From the NCBI GenBank assembly GCA_012064385.1, contig QRDG01000872.1, positions 129,960-193,959 of the forward strand: a stretch of 64,000 bases of DNA, given 5' to 3'. A model generated the notes under the pieces. It had not been told where the DNA came from. It made no database searches and saw only the letters and a list, made by a program, of their open reading frames with translations. Below, one piece after another: positions 45,678-57,939 of the stretch (the stretch's first letter is position 1; the number at the start of each line of letters is the position of its first letter). The DNA comes from Puccinellia tenuiflora. Its lineage: Eukaryota; Streptophyta; Magnoliopsida; Poales; Poaceae. The position numbers and the translations under genes were made by a program.

Positions 45678-48660
45678 TGTAATGTCCCGGGGCTTTCCCC
45701 AAATTAGATTTTGTTTGTTATTTTGTTTTTGCATCATCATGACATCAGCATCATGCGCATCGCATATTTTGGGAACATTTTTTTTATTAAACCCTATTTT
45801 ATTTTGCTAAAGTTGTCGCAAAAGTTTTACCGAGACAGTCATCTCCGTTTTCTAAAATTAATTGCCAAATTAATTTGCAAAGAAAATAAAAGTTTCGAGT
45901 GCGCGAGAGAGCAGCCCAAACCGGCCCAAAGCCTACCTAACCTCCAAACCCTAGGGTTTCCCCTGTTTTTCCCTGGCTTTTTCCTTCCCACCCCCCGCCT
46001 TTTTGCAGCCACCCTTCTCCCTTCTTTTATTTTTCTTTTCAAGCCCTTCCACCTCATGAAAAGGTCCCTAGAATTTATTTTCGGGTCCCTCACCCTTATC
46101 CCTTTTTCCTCTCCTCCTCCTTCGTCGTCAGCGCCGCCCGACTCCCCTCCGTCCCGAGCCTGGCCGAGCTCGCCCCTGCCTCACGCCACCGAGCACCGCC
46201 GCCTCCCCGAGCGCGTCGGACCGCTCTGCTCCGGCCGCTCCGCGCATTCGCCGTCCTTCCCCGCCATCCACCTCCAGCGCGCACTCCGGCCCTGCTCCTC
46301 TTCACCCTCGACCCCCCCCCCCCCCGGCGCCATGAGCTCCTCCCGAACAGCAGCTCCACCATCACATGCTCTGGCCGCCGTGTGCTGTACTCGGTGCTTT
46401 TCCTCGCCACCCGACGGTGACCTGGTTGTGTACCTCGATGTGCCGTGCTTGGTGTTCCCGTGTTCGCCGGCGGCTCCATTTCGTGCCCGCTGACGCCTTC
46501 GCGTCCGTTCCCGTTCATGAAGCCCGGACGTTCCCCGATGTTTTCCCTGTTTCTGATCCGGACGTTTCCCTGTTCCCGGTGTGTTCCCGTCGTGAAGCCC
46601 GATCCCCGACGTCGAGAATCCCAGAAGACCGGATACGACAAGTATGACATGACGACCGTGAACGGCAATATGACAAGATCTTTCCCGACACCGAAACCCG
46701 TCAAGTTCTCCACTCTGTTTGTGTTTTGTGTCGGACGCCTTCGTGCGTGACCAAGAAGACTCAACCCGCCAAGTGCTCCGATGCCGTGAACCCCGAAGAT
46801 CGAGTACCCCGACGCGTCGGACCCCGTTGACCCTGAAGACCGGAACGCCAAGGTCCGCAACCACGACGCCCCGAGTACGACTACTTCCACGATGTCGACT
46901 ACCTTGAGTACTTCGACTCCGGACGGAATGACTACTTCGACGACGTCGGCTACTTACTCTCCGATCCGAAGACGATGGTTCTGAATCCGAAGATCCCTGA
47001 TCTGATGTGTGACCCCAACCCTAAACCCTATATACCCTATATGCGTATCTTATCTCAAATCATGAATAATTAATTAACATCACACCTTTATCCATTTAGT
47101 CGAATTTAATCAACTACATTTAATTATGGGGTTTGTCCGGTGCCTCTATATTATGCACCGACCCCATTTAAAATGATTTGCCATGTTCTAGGGATAAAAA
47201 TTGAATCACATTTAATTTGTCATGCATCATGTCATCAACATGCCGCTTCTTTTGCCGTAGTACTAAAATACATCTTTTGCACTTCCAGTGTCCGTTGCTT
47301 CTTCGGAAGTAGGATGTTGAGTTGATGTGAGCAACGACAGGTTCTGCTACCTCTACCGGATTGCAGGCAAGTGATACTCCCTTGCTATCTTTGCTTGTTT
47401 TCTGTCTCTTACTACTCCTATATTTTGTTCCTTGCTAGCCTTATTTTACGATGCTTGTGTCTTGATCCTATTTGCATGTTTACCTTGCAGCCATGATAAG
47501 CCACACCCCCACATCCTATTACCCTGTTGCTTGTTTACCTTGTTAGCCTTGCGAGTCCTAGTGCATGCTTAGGTGCTTTGCTTGAGTCCTGTTATCTCTT
47601 TATCTAGTCTTGTTGTTAATATGATAGCTAGGCTCAACTAAAATGTTAATCTTTATTTTCTGTTGTGATGGGAATAATATAATAAAGATAAGGCACCGGC
47701 GGAAGGCCAATCGTGGTGTTTTGTTCTGCTAGTGTCGCCTAGGACCCGAGTTCTTTTCCGCTGATCCAAGACTGAGCGCACTAACCACATGTGGGAGTTC
47801 TATGGGCCTCCCCGCAATCTATTACCGGATCTTCAAACCTGTCCAGGAGCCACAACTTAGTTCGGGTGTTTCCATTTGCGCGCGTATGACGATGTTGATG
47901 TGAAGGTAAGATGATGATGGATACGTGGTTACTTTACGGTAGGGCTTGCGGACCGTGCGTTAATCGCATGTGGACGGAGGGCAATCGTATGAGTGTGCCT
48001 CCTGACACCGTCCACGCAATGGTTAGGCCCACCTCGAAACTTCGATCGGACTCTCATGGTGGATCAGACCTAGCTAGGTGGCTCCCTGGACTTGTTTGTA
48101 GAGAAGGGAAGTATTACGTCGAACGCTCCACCGGTACACCTCTAAGCGAGTGTTTCGATGCGTGTGGGTTCATTGGTGCATCCCTGTAGGGTGAAATCTT
48201 TTTGAAAAGCCGTGTCCGCGGTTATGGACGACTTGGTGAAATGCGCTGGCTAAAAAGATCATAGACAACTTGCACCTAATGATTATAACTTGACTAGTAA
48301 GATAGATTACATGAATAAATAACTCATAAAATTTGTCAACTGTGTGAGTGCCTTTGGGCCCGTTGCTCGCGGTTTAAACGGGCTGGTAAGGAATTGGTTG
48401 TGTTATGTTTGGTGTTAGTATAGTTTGTTCCTTTTGCGCTCTCTTACCTTGTCTCTTTTAGACGGAAGTTGTAGTGTGTCTCTATAAGTTATTAGTGCTG
48501 TTTGCCGCCACCTCAATAGCTAACCTCTTCCCCCGGAATTCAAGTTTTGATATGTTGTGAGTATTACTTGCCAGTACTTTTTATAGTACTGACCCCTTCG
48601 GGGCTGCTATTTCAATGCAGCCGACAGGTTTGAAGTCTGACGACATTAGCTTGGGAATCC

Positions 48661-50178
48661 TGATATGTCCATTTTGCATCATTATTTTACATCATAATTT
48701 ATCTTTATTCATTGATATATTTCATATTATGATGTAATACTTATATTATTTTATCTCATTTTGCATGTTAGAAAATTATTAGGGATGCATCTGCCGGAGC
48801 CGGAAATCAGCTGGAAAAGCACATGTCAAGATACCTGACGTCCGAAGCTCAGAAAATTCCAGAAAAATTATGAAGTCAATATTTTAAAGGATAAGTCACG
48901 GAGCCGAAAGAGGGAATGGAGTGGAGCTCCAGGGGGCAGGGTCGCCCCCTGCCACGGGCCCACCTCTGGCCGCGGGTGGGGCCCGCCCCTGGCCCCTGTG
49001 GCTCCCCTCCGGCACCCCTTCGGTGTATTACCTCCTATTGACCTAAAAACTTCGGGGGTATCGACATATAATTTTTCCACCGTCTCCACGAGGCGGAAAC
49101 CAGACAGAGAAGAAGAGCTCCAGCAGGGAGAAATCTGCCGGGGAATTCCCCTCCCGGAGAGGGGGGATGGCCATCATCATCATCACCATCACGCCGGGCA
49201 TCATCGGGATCATCATCGACATCATCTCCACCATCAGCACCATCATCACCGTCACCATCCCATCTCATCTTGCTTTAACAATTGTCGTTGTGTTGCTATT
49301 AGTTCATCGGAATCATATCCTGGGCGTTGATTACCACTTGTAGTTGATGTTTGAGAGTTTTATCGGTGAATTATCATTACAATCAGATTGTTGCCCATAT
49401 TCATACCACCTCTGATCATGATCTATATGATGTCTTGTGAGTAGTTCATGTGGTTCTTGAGGACATGGGGAAAGCCTAGTTGCTAGTAATTGCATAATGT
49501 TGCGTAATATTTAATGGTTTGATTTATGTTGTGGTGTTATTCCTCTAGTGGTATCGTGTGAACGTCGACTACATGATACTTCACCTTTCAAAGGGCCTAG
49601 GGGAATGCATAGTGTATTTAGTTTGCTTATGGTAGGGTTGCAGGAGTGACAGAAACCTAAACCCCAATTTGTGAACTAGTGCACTAGGGAGTGTAGGGTC
49701 TCGGAGTTTAAGGCCGTGGTTAGGTTTTTATCTTAATTACTTTCTTGTACTTGTGGATGCTTGCAAGGGATTTAATCACATGTATGTGTTTGTCCAAGTA
49801 AGGGCGGTGCATTAGCATAGGTCCACCCACACAACACTTTATCAAAACGTTGAAGATTAATCACCGGCATGCAATGAAACTAGCTAGGCAGAAATTCCCA
49901 TGTGTCCTCGAGAACGTTTTAATCATCATAAGTAACACAACCAGCCTGTCCTTTGAGCTTAAAAGGATTGGGCTATTTGCTGCAACTATTGTAGCACTCT
50001 TTTATTTACTCGTTCTTTACTTGTTCTTTATATCAAAATTCCAAAAATATTTCTCTTTTAGTGCTTGCAGTAAAACCTTGCTGAAATCTACTTGTCAACA
50101 CCTTCTGCTCCTCGTTGGGTTCGACACTCTTACTTATCGAAAGGACTACGATAGATCCCCTATACTTGTGGGTCATCA
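48661..50178 (+). repeat. 5' LTR of the Athila-like element
   Basis: Near-identical to 59751-61268. It contains a CAT/CAC-rich tract (49169-49260) that is also in the other LTR. The apparent ORF from 49850 runs through the LTR end and is not the natural gag start. Confidence 0.9.
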
Positions 50179-50189
50179 AGACTCTTTTC

Positions 50190-50207
50190 TGGCGCCGTTG
50201 CCGGGGA
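50190..50207 (+). other. Primer-binding site, tRNA-Asp
   Basis: TGGCGCCGTTGCCGGGGA, eleven bases after the LTR end, complementary to the 3' end of tRNA-Asp. Confidence 0.88.
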
Positions 50208-50296
50208 GTGAAGCGCTATTGGTAAGTGGAATTGGTAAGGAACGCTTTTATTGTAGGTGGTATTTTTATTTCTGTTTGTTACTTTGCTTCATTATG

Positions 50297-52263
50297 GAGC
50301 ACTCGTCACTTAGTATGTTGTTCGGGAGCGACTCTACCATCACACCCGTGGTGGAGAAGAGCTCTCCACTCTCTGAAGTTGATCCATTTAAAATACCTAT
50401 GGGCATTATTGATCGTGTTATGAGTAACCGTTATGCAGGGGATGGGACTGTCCATCCGGGTTATCATTTGCTTTATATTAAAGAACTGTGTGAGCTATTT
50501 AAGATTGCAGGTATGCCAAGAGAAGTAATCATGAGGAAATTATTCTCAATATCACTAAAGGATAAAGCTATGGATTGGTATATGCTTCTGGTAATTCTCA
50601 TTTGATGGATTGGAAATAGCTTATGTCTCTCTTTTATTCTAAATTTTACCCTCTTCATGAAATTCATCAAGATAGAAATTATATTTATAACTTTTGGCCA
50701 CGTGAAGGAGAAAGCATTGCTCAAGCTTGGGGGAGGTTGAAATCTCTAATGCTCAAATGCCCCAATCATGAGCTTCCTAATGATATAATTGTTAACAATT
50801 TTTATGCAAGGCTATCACGTCGTGATAAGGATATGCTTGATGCTTCTTCTCTCGGATCTTTTACAAACAAGAAGGTAAATGCTCAATGGGATCTCACTGA
50901 AAGGATTTATCGCAATGCGGAGGATTGGGAGATCGACAAAGGTAAAGAATCAGGTATAAATTATGAGTATGACTGCATTAAATCTTTCATGGAAACTGAA
51001 TGTTTTAATGTGCTTAGTACTAAGTTTGGGCTTGATTCTCAAATTGTTGTTGATCTTTATAAATCCTTTGATGATCATATTAATATTCCAAAAGAAAAGT
51101 GGAATAAGTACCATGAACCTTTTAAAGATGTTTGTGAAAAAGATGTGCTTGTTAGTAATGATGCACCTGTACACACGGTTGAATCTGTTTTACCTGCTGT
51201 TCACTTTGAAAAACCACCCTTTCCTACAAGAATTAAAGAACACTCAATTGTTGCTAATGTGGTTAATAAAAGTGAAAGAAAAGCTTATGAACCTTATGAA
51301 CAACTTGAAATTGCCTCTCCAGTAGCTTTGGTTAAAGATCTAGTAACTGAGAACGTAGATGGAGGTTCTATTAATTTTTGTGAAGCTGCTACTAACATTG
51401 TTAGGCAAGATAAGAGTGCAAAAGTTGTTGGCATTCCTGTTGTTTCTATCAAAATAGGTGATCATTGCTATTATGGACTATGTGATATGGGAGCAAGCGC
51501 AAGTGCTATTCCTTATACACTTTATCAAGAAATAATGCGCGAGATTGCACCATGTGAGCTTGAAGATATGGTGGGAATTGTCAGAGACGTTGAATTCTTA
51601 TGTGGTAAGGTAAAATATCCAATTGATTTCCTTGTCTTGGGGTCAGTTAAAGATAAATTTTGTCCTATCATATTTCGTAGACCTTTCTTAAATACTTGTA
51701 GTGTTGTTATAGATTTTAAGAAAGAAAAGGTCTCTGTTCAATTTGCTGGAGAGCCGTATGAATTTAATTTTTCCAAATTTGCTAGACATCGTTATGATAA
51801 AGAATTACCTAATGAGGATCTTATTATTGAAAGAATTTCTTCTATTGCTGTGCCTCCTAACGATCCTTTGCAGCAATATATGGAGGAGCACGAGAATGAT
51901 ATGTTTATGCAGGAAAGGGAAGAAATTGATGAAGTCTTCTTTAGACAGCCGGCTATTCTAAAGCATGATCTACCTGTGGAGTCATTGGGGACGCCCACAC
52001 CTCCAAAAGGAGATCCCGTTTTTGAATTAAAAGCTCTCCCAGACACTCTCAAATATACATATTTAGATGAGAAGAAAATATATCCTGTTATTATCAATTC
52101 TAACCTTTCAGCAAAAGAAGAGGAGCGATTATTGGAGGTTCTTAGGAAACATCGAGCTGCATTGGGATATACTCTAGATGATCTTCAAGGGATTTCTCCA
52201 TCCATTTGTCAACATACAATTAATCTTGAGCCTGATGCAAAGCCCGTTGTTGATCATCAATGA
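50297..52263 (+). pseudogene. gag and protease of the Athila-like element
   Basis: Natural start MEHSSLSMLFGSDSTITPVV (50297), then the Athila gag core (HLLYIKELCELFKIAG, FSISLKDKAMDWY). A frameshift near 50590 and a TAG (50617-50619) interrupt it; the frame resumes with LMSLFYSKFYPLHEIHQDRN and NFYARLSRRDKDMLD. The protease active-site region is YYGLCDMGASASAIPYTLY (DMGAS; DLGAS is usual). The frame stops at TGA 52261-52263, where an Arg codon (CGA) is expected. No zinc knuckle is visible, in keeping with Athila gag. Confidence 0.85.
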
Positions 52264-52881
52264 AGATTGAATCAAAAGATGAAGGATGTGGTAAGAAATG
52301 AGATGCTTAAGCTTCTCGATGCAGGTATAATCTATCCTATTGCTGATAGTAGATGGGTTAGTCCTGTCCACTGTGTTCCTAAAAAAGGAGGTATGACTGT
52401 TGTTGCTAACGATAATAATGAACTCATTCCTCAGAGAACGGTTGTAGGATATAGAATGTGCATTGATTATAGGAAGCTTAATAAGGCCACTCATAATGAT
52501 CATTATCCTTTGCCTTTCATTGATCAAATGCTTGAAAGATTGTCTAAGAATACTCACTTTTGTTTCCTTGATGGTTATTCTGGTTTCTCTCAAATTGCTG
52601 TTAAATATGAAGATCAAGAAAAAACTACCTTCACTTGTCCTTATGGAAATTATGCTTATAGACGTATGCCTTTTGGTCTATGTAATGCACCAGCTACTTT
52701 TCAGAGATGCATGTCTGCTATTTTTCATGGCTTTTGTGAGGAAATTGTGGAAGTCTTCATGGACGATTTCTCCATCTATGGAACTTCTTTCGACAATTGT
52801 CTCTATAATCTTGACAAAGTTTTCAGAGATGTGAGGAGACTAATCTTGTTCTTAACTGGGAGAAATGTCACTTTATGGTGA
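52264..52881 (+). pseudogene. Reverse transcriptase of the Athila-like element
   Basis: Continues the same frame after the stop. RT motifs: LLDAGIIYPIADSRWVSPVH, CIDYRKLNKATHNDHYPLPF, FLDGYSGFSQIAV, MPFGLCNAPATFQRCM, and catalytic FMDDFSIYG (FMDD in place of YVDD, common in Athila). A 1-base change near 52830 shifts the frame, and the ORF then ends at 52881 in non-homologous residues. Confidence 0.88.
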
Positions 52882-54974
52882 ATGAAGGCATAGTTCTTGG
52901 GCATAAAATTTCTGAGAGAGGAATTGAAGTTGACAAGGCAAAAATTGAATCAATTGAGAAGATGCCCCATCCAAGGGACATCAAAGGTATTCGTAGTTTC
53001 CTTGGTCATGCTGGTTTTTATAGGAGGTTTATTAAAGATTTTTCTAAGACTTCGAGGCCTCTTACTAATCTTCTTCAAAAGGATGTTCCATTTGTTTTTG
53101 ATGAAGATTGTAAGGAAGCCTTCGAGATACTTAAGAAAGCTTTAATCACCGCTCCTATAGTACAACCACCTGATTGGAATTTGTCCTTTGAGATTATGTG
53201 TGATGCTAGTGATTATGCTGTAGGGGCTGTTTTAGACCAAAGAATTGATAAGAAGTTAAATGTCATCCATTATGCTAGTAAAACTTTGGATAGTGCTCAA
53301 AAGAATTATGCAACTACTGAAAAGGAATTTTTAGCAGTTGTTTTTGCTTGTGATAAGTTTAGACAATACATTGTAGATTCCAAAGTAACTATTCATACTG
53401 ATCATGCTGCAATTAAGTACCTTATGGAAAAGAAGGATGCTAAGCCTAGGCTTATTAGATGGGTGCTTTTGCTGCAAGAGTTTGATTTACATATTGTTGA
53501 TAGAAAAGGTGCAGATAATCCTGTAGCTGATAATCTGTCTAGAATGGAAAATATACCTCATGATCCTGTCCCTTTAAATGATAGTTTCCCTGATGAACAA
53601 CTTGATGTTGTTAAGGTAACCTCTCATGACGCTCCTTGGTATGCTGATTATGCTAACTTTATTGTCTCAAAAATTTTGCCTCCAAGTTTTACTTATCAAC
53701 AGAAAAAGAAATTCTTCTACGACTTGAGGCACTACTTTTGGGATGACCCACATTTATACAAGGAGGGAGTTGATGGAATTTTGAGGAGATGTATTCCTGA
53801 GCATGAACAGGAAGAAGTGTTGAGGAAGTGCCACAACAGTGGCTATGGAGGACATCATGCAGGGGAAAGGACTGCACATAAGGTTCTTCAATCAGGTTTT
53901 TATTGGCCTACTTTATTTAAGGATGCTAAAAGGTTTGTTTCGTCTTGTGATGAGTGTCAAAGGGTTGGTAACATTAGTAGACGTAATGAGATGCCTATGA
54001 ATTATTCTCTTGTTATTGAACCTTTTGATTGTTGGGGATTTGATTTTATGGGTCCTTTTCCCACTTCACATGGCAATACTCACATTCTAGTTGCTGTAGA
54101 CTATGTTACTAAATGGGTAGAAGCTATACCAACTAAAAGTGCTGATCATAAGACCTCCCTAAAAATGCTTAAAGAAGTTATTTTCCCTAGGTTTGGTGTG
54201 CCTAGATATCTTATGACTGATGGAGGATCTCATTTTATTCACGGTGCTTTTAGAAAGGTTTTAGCTAAATATGATGTTAATCACAGAGTTTCTTCACCTT
54301 ATCACCCTCAAACTAGTGGGCAAGTTGAATTAACTAATAGAGAGATTAAGCTAATCTTGCAAAAGACCGTTAACAAGTCTAGGAAGAATTGGTCTAAGAA
54401 ACTTAATGATGCTTTATGGGCTTATAGAACTGCCTATAAAAATCCTATGGGCATGTCTCCTTGTAAAATGGTTTATGGGAAGGCATGTCATTTGCCTCTT
54501 GAATTAGAACATAAAGCTTATTGGGCTGTTAGACAACTTAATTCTGATCCTATTCTTGCCGGTAAAACTAGATTGCTTAAATTGAGTTCGTTAGAAGAGT
54601 GGAGAAATGAAGCTTATGAGAATGCTCGTTTGTTTAAGGAAAAAGTAAAGAAATGGCATGATAAGAGAATTTTGAAAAGAGAATTTAATGTTGGTGATAA
54701 AGTGCTTTTGTATAGGTCTCGTCTCAGATTTTTTGCAGGCAAATTGCTCTCTAAATGGGAAGGACCATTCATCATTGAGGAGGTTTATCGTTCCGGCGCT
54801 ATAAAGATTAACAGTCTTGACGGAGACAAGCCTCAAGTGGTGAATGGTCAGCGACTTAAGCACTATATCTCCGGTAATCCTTTGGAGAAAGATGCCGATG
54901 TTATTCAAGTGGTGCCTCCGGAAGAATTTATTGAGACCAAATTCCGGAAGACACCAGAGTCAGGAAACGAATAG
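52875..54974 (+). CDS. RT thumb, RNase H and integrase of the Athila-like element
   Basis: Open for 699 codons. It has GIVLGHKISERGIEVDKAKI (RT thumb), RNase H with CDASDYAVGAVLDQ, EKEFLAVVFACDKFR and TDHAAIKYL, integrase zinc finger (GYGGHHAGERTAHK, CDECQRVGN), core motifs FDFMGPFP, TDGGSHFIH and SPYHPQTSGQVE, and the C-terminal KWEGPFIIEEVY. No chromodomain, as expected outside the chromoviruses. It ends at 54974; the only upstream defects are those that separate it from RT. Confidence 0.92.
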   Translation: MVNEGIVLGHKISERGIEVDKAKIESIEKMPHPRDIKGIRSFLGHAGFYRRFIKDFSKTSRPLTNLLQKDVPFVFDEDCKEAFEILKKALITAPIVQPPDWNLSFEIMCDASDYAVGAVLDQRIDKKLNVIHYASKTLDSAQKNYATTEKEFLAVVFACDKFRQYIVDSKVTIHTDHAAIKYLMEKKDAKPRLIRWVLLLQEFDLHIVDRKGADNPVADNLSRMENIPHDPVPLNDSFPDEQLDVVKVTSHDAPWYADYANFIVSKILPPSFTYQQKKKFFYDLRHYFWDDPHLYKEGVDGILRRCIPEHEQEEVLRKCHNSGYGGHHAGERTAHKVLQSGFYWPTLFKDAKRFVSSCDECQRVGNISRRNEMPMNYSLVIEPFDCWGFDFMGPFPTSHGNTHILVAVDYVTKWVEAIPTKSADHKTSLKMLKEVIFPRFGVPRYLMTDGGSHFIHGAFRKVLAKYDVNHRVSSPYHPQTSGQVELTNREIKLILQKTVNKSRKNWSKKLNDALWAYRTAYKNPMGMSPCKMVYGKACHLPLELEHKAYWAVRQLNSDPILAGKTRLLKLSSLEEWRNEAYENARLFKEKVKKWHDKRILKREFNVGDKVLLYRSRLRFFAGKLLSKWEGPFIIEEVYRSGAIKINSLDGDKPQVVNGQRLKHYISGNPLEKDADVIQVVPPEEFIETKFRKTPESGNE

Positions 54975-55311
54975 GTAACTGTTTCGGTAAGGAAAGTGCC
55001 TCGGAAAATTCCAGAAAATTTATATTATTTATTTTTCGAAAATTAGAAAAATTCGGAGACCGGACGGAGTACGAGACGGAGTCCAGGAGGCAGAGGCGGC
55101 CCTCTGTCGCGGCCCCACCCCAGGCCGCGGTAGGGACCCGCCCCTGGCCTATGGACACTGCCTCCGACTCCGCCTAGTCTCGTCGCCTTACTTTTATTGC
55201 AAAACTTTCGACTATATGTTTCCCCGAATTTTCCGAGGAGCGTATCCTGTGTTTTTCGTTGTGTTTTCATTCCGAGCTTTTCTTGGCAGGGTCTCAAAAT
55301 TCTCCACCTAG

Positions 55312-55787
55312 ATGTCTTCTTGCGGATCCAGCGGGGAAGATTACGCAGCAAGGCGCCTTCGCCAGATCCAGCAGGACATCAACCATGGTAACTTCATGAA
55401 TTGGGCGATCGACGAGGAGATTGCCGCCAGGAAGGCGGAGCTAGAGCGCAACGTGCAGGAAGAAGTGAGAAGGGCAGCATCACGTCAACCGGAAGGAAGG
55501 GCTAGGAATCCAAGGGCAGGCAATCCTACTTTTGTGGGATCAATTAACCTTCAACGTGCTTATTCTCATGATGTTCCAGGATCAGTGCCATAGCAGCAGG
55601 ACCCCCACATTGCTCCATTGTTGGCGGAGGCTCATAGAGTGACGTCTGATCAGTTCTGCGAGCAGTTTTGTTGCTTGAAAGCGGAGGTTACAGTACTGGA
55701 GGCAGAAAATCTCGAGCTCCGCCGACGTCTTCAGTATTTTCTGACACCCATCAATATAGTACCACCGTATCTAGGGGTGGGCATATA
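55312..55787 (+). pseudogene. Coiled-coil ORF downstream of pol, interrupted by stop and hAT insertion
   Basis: Starts MSSCGSSGEDYAARRLRQIQ and has charged heptad-like sequence (DEEIAARKAELERNVQEEVR). It stops at TAG (55591-55593), and the frame continues downstream with LKAEVTVLEAENLELRRRL. The hAT-type element enters at 55772 within the tail. I do not recognise a family. Its position is where Athila elements carry an env-like gene, but no signal peptide or membrane segment is seen. No function is proposed. Confidence 0.5.
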
Positions 55788-56516
55788 ACCCGAAAACCGA
55801 TCTACCGAACCGAGTTAACCTGGACCGAAGCCGAAGTGACCGAAACCGAAATATTCGGTAATAATCTCGGTTAGCAATTATCAGAAACCGAATTAATTTC
55901 AGGGAGTTCGGTCCACACCCTCGGTCAACCGAATAGACCGAAGAACTGACACCAACCCCTAATCCCCCGATTTTCATCCTCCGCAGAGCAGAACAGGCGC
56001 GGCCATCTCTCAAAATTACAATCATCAGCGATTCCCTGTCCCAAATTCCCTCCCAGAAATCGCGGAGTTTTTTCCCTCTCCAAGCCTGCAGGTCTCGCGT
56101 ACGTGATTCTTGGTCAATTATTATTTTTTACTTGTGGTCGATTAATCCTTGGTGTCGCGTGATGATCGCCTGGTAAAGTGGTAAAGCATGCCTTTTGTGC
56201 TCTTTGCGGCTGTCTCGGTCAAGTTTTTTTTGTATGAGAGGAAGTTTCCTATCTCACGTATGCTTCCTAGCCAAGCCAATAGATTATTCCCAAGCCAGCC
56301 CAGCTAGAAGTAGCAGGCAAGCGATCCAACAAGCCAGGCCCATACACTTCGGTCGTTCGGTCCAAAACCGATGACCGAACCGAAAAATCAACAAACCGAA
56401 CTCTCGGTTACGTTAGACAGTAGAGACCGATCGGTCCTTATTTTCTGGGAACCGAAAATTATGAAACACCGATGCACCGAACCGAACGGTTCGGGGGAAC
56501 CGAACGCCCACCCCTG
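55772..56516. mobile_element. Non-autonomous hAT-type transposon
   Basis: Ends TAGGGGTGGGCAT... and ...CGCCCACCCCTG form an 11-base inverted repeat with one mismatch. Eight-base flanks ACCGTATC and ACCATATC form a TSD with one mismatch, as for hAT elements. Subterminal regions are full of CCGAAC/GGTTCGG units (55790-55900, 56340-56505), probable transposase-binding repeats. No transposase is encoded. The middle (55970-56200) resembles a gene 5' end (GC-rich, then an AT-rich intron-like part). Confidence 0.82.
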
Positions 56517-56524
56517 ACCATATC

Positions 56525-57934
56525 CTCCGATGGAGTGACTCGATCATTATGGGTAACGGCACTCCCTTGGCTTGTTCCAAGCTTGGGGGAGTGCCCCGAT
56601 ATCTTCATCTTTTGTCTTTTATTTTTCGTAGTCATGTGAGTCGTATCATGAATAGAGAAGTTATCTTGTAGAATGGTTTTGCAATGTGTCTTGTTGCTCC
56701 TCGTGAGTCCTTTGTATCCATTGGTGTGTGGTTTTCTATAATGGAATATAAATGAGAAGTATCTTTTATTCTTCTGCACTTTATATTTTATTATGGCAAT
56801 CTCTCTCATCTGCTGGTCTTGTGGTAAGTGATGATTTGACATTGGGTGCATGAGTAGAAGTTTATTCAGTATCGGTAAGCATGATTTTGTTTATCTTGCA
56901 ATAATCACTTTGACGCTTGAGTAGAGAAGAGAAATTTAATTGCAAATATACTATCTTTTATATCTTACATGCTTGTGAACCCTCTAGTTTGTATTCTTTT
57001 GTATTAGATTTATTTCTGACAGTAATGATAGACTTTATGTTGCATGTTTGGCATATTGTTCTAGATGACATATTTGGTTTACATCTCTCAACACTATATG
57101 TTTGCTTCAAATATCATTTTTTTTTGCTAAGCCCAAAATTCATACTGAGTGTATGGTTCACTCGTGCATCCAAATCACAAAGCCAAACTATCTTGCCAGC
57201 TGAGTCCACCATATCTACCTATGCATGGTATTTCTTGCCATTCCAAGTAAATTTGTCATGTGCTATCTTTAAAAATTCAAAATACTTCTTTTTTGTGCCT
57301 CTGTTTTTAAGCTCATGAGGGAGTAGTAGAGAGTGTTGGATATAACCTGTGACGAGCAAGGTCATTTCCCCCTTTTTCACCCAGTGTCGATGGATTATGT
57401 CTTCACTTGAATCAACCTGAGAGCAGCTTAAGTAAAATATAAATACAACTCACCATTCTCCTCCGCGCAATGAAAATCTGAGAAATCAGCTCTAAACATT
57501 GGACAGTGGTGAAACCAAGGAGAAAGAGGAGCGTACTCGCTCCTCTAAAAACCAGCTGCTCTCACAAGTCTAAAAGCCTTGCTTGTCATGGGGGACTAGA
57601 TAACTTCTCTGTTGTGAAGTCGTTGACGAAAGCATGCATGTCTCAAAACTGTTTTACTTCTGTTTTATAAAAATAAAAAAGCTCTAGCACATGACTAATC
57701 CCAGCTTCCCTCTGCGAAGGGCCTTTCTTTTACTTTTTATGTTGAGTAAGTTTTCTTTTTCCTCTATCTTCCACAAGCAAACTTACAGTATTGATCTATG
57801 ATGTTAGCAAGTACGATATCTACATTGTTTCTTTTATGTCTCATAATAGTTGTTCATTTTTCTTATGTCAGCTCTAACTCTTCTATCATAAGATTTCAGC
57901 CTTGATGATTTGCAACTCGTGGAAAGGTAACTTG
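56525..57934. other. 3' non-coding region of the Athila-like element
   Basis: AT-rich; no ORF with recognisable features. It lies between the coiled-coil ORF and the nested solo LTR, and belongs to the long 3' untranslated region typical of these elements. Confidence 0.6.
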
Positions 57935-57939
57935 ATGGT

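Noticed and set aside
46096..46890. 264-codon minus-strand ORF
   Set aside because: Lies in the GC-rich part of a solo LTR, low-complexity Arg/Gly/Ser content, no domain.
49850..50296. gag start at 49850 in the Athila-like element
   Set aside because: This part is LTR and primer-site sequence; the same ORF appears at the 3' LTR (61036). The natural gag ATG is 50297.
56170..56200. tRNA-like GTGGTAAAGC stretch
   Set aside because: No cloverleaf can be drawn around it.
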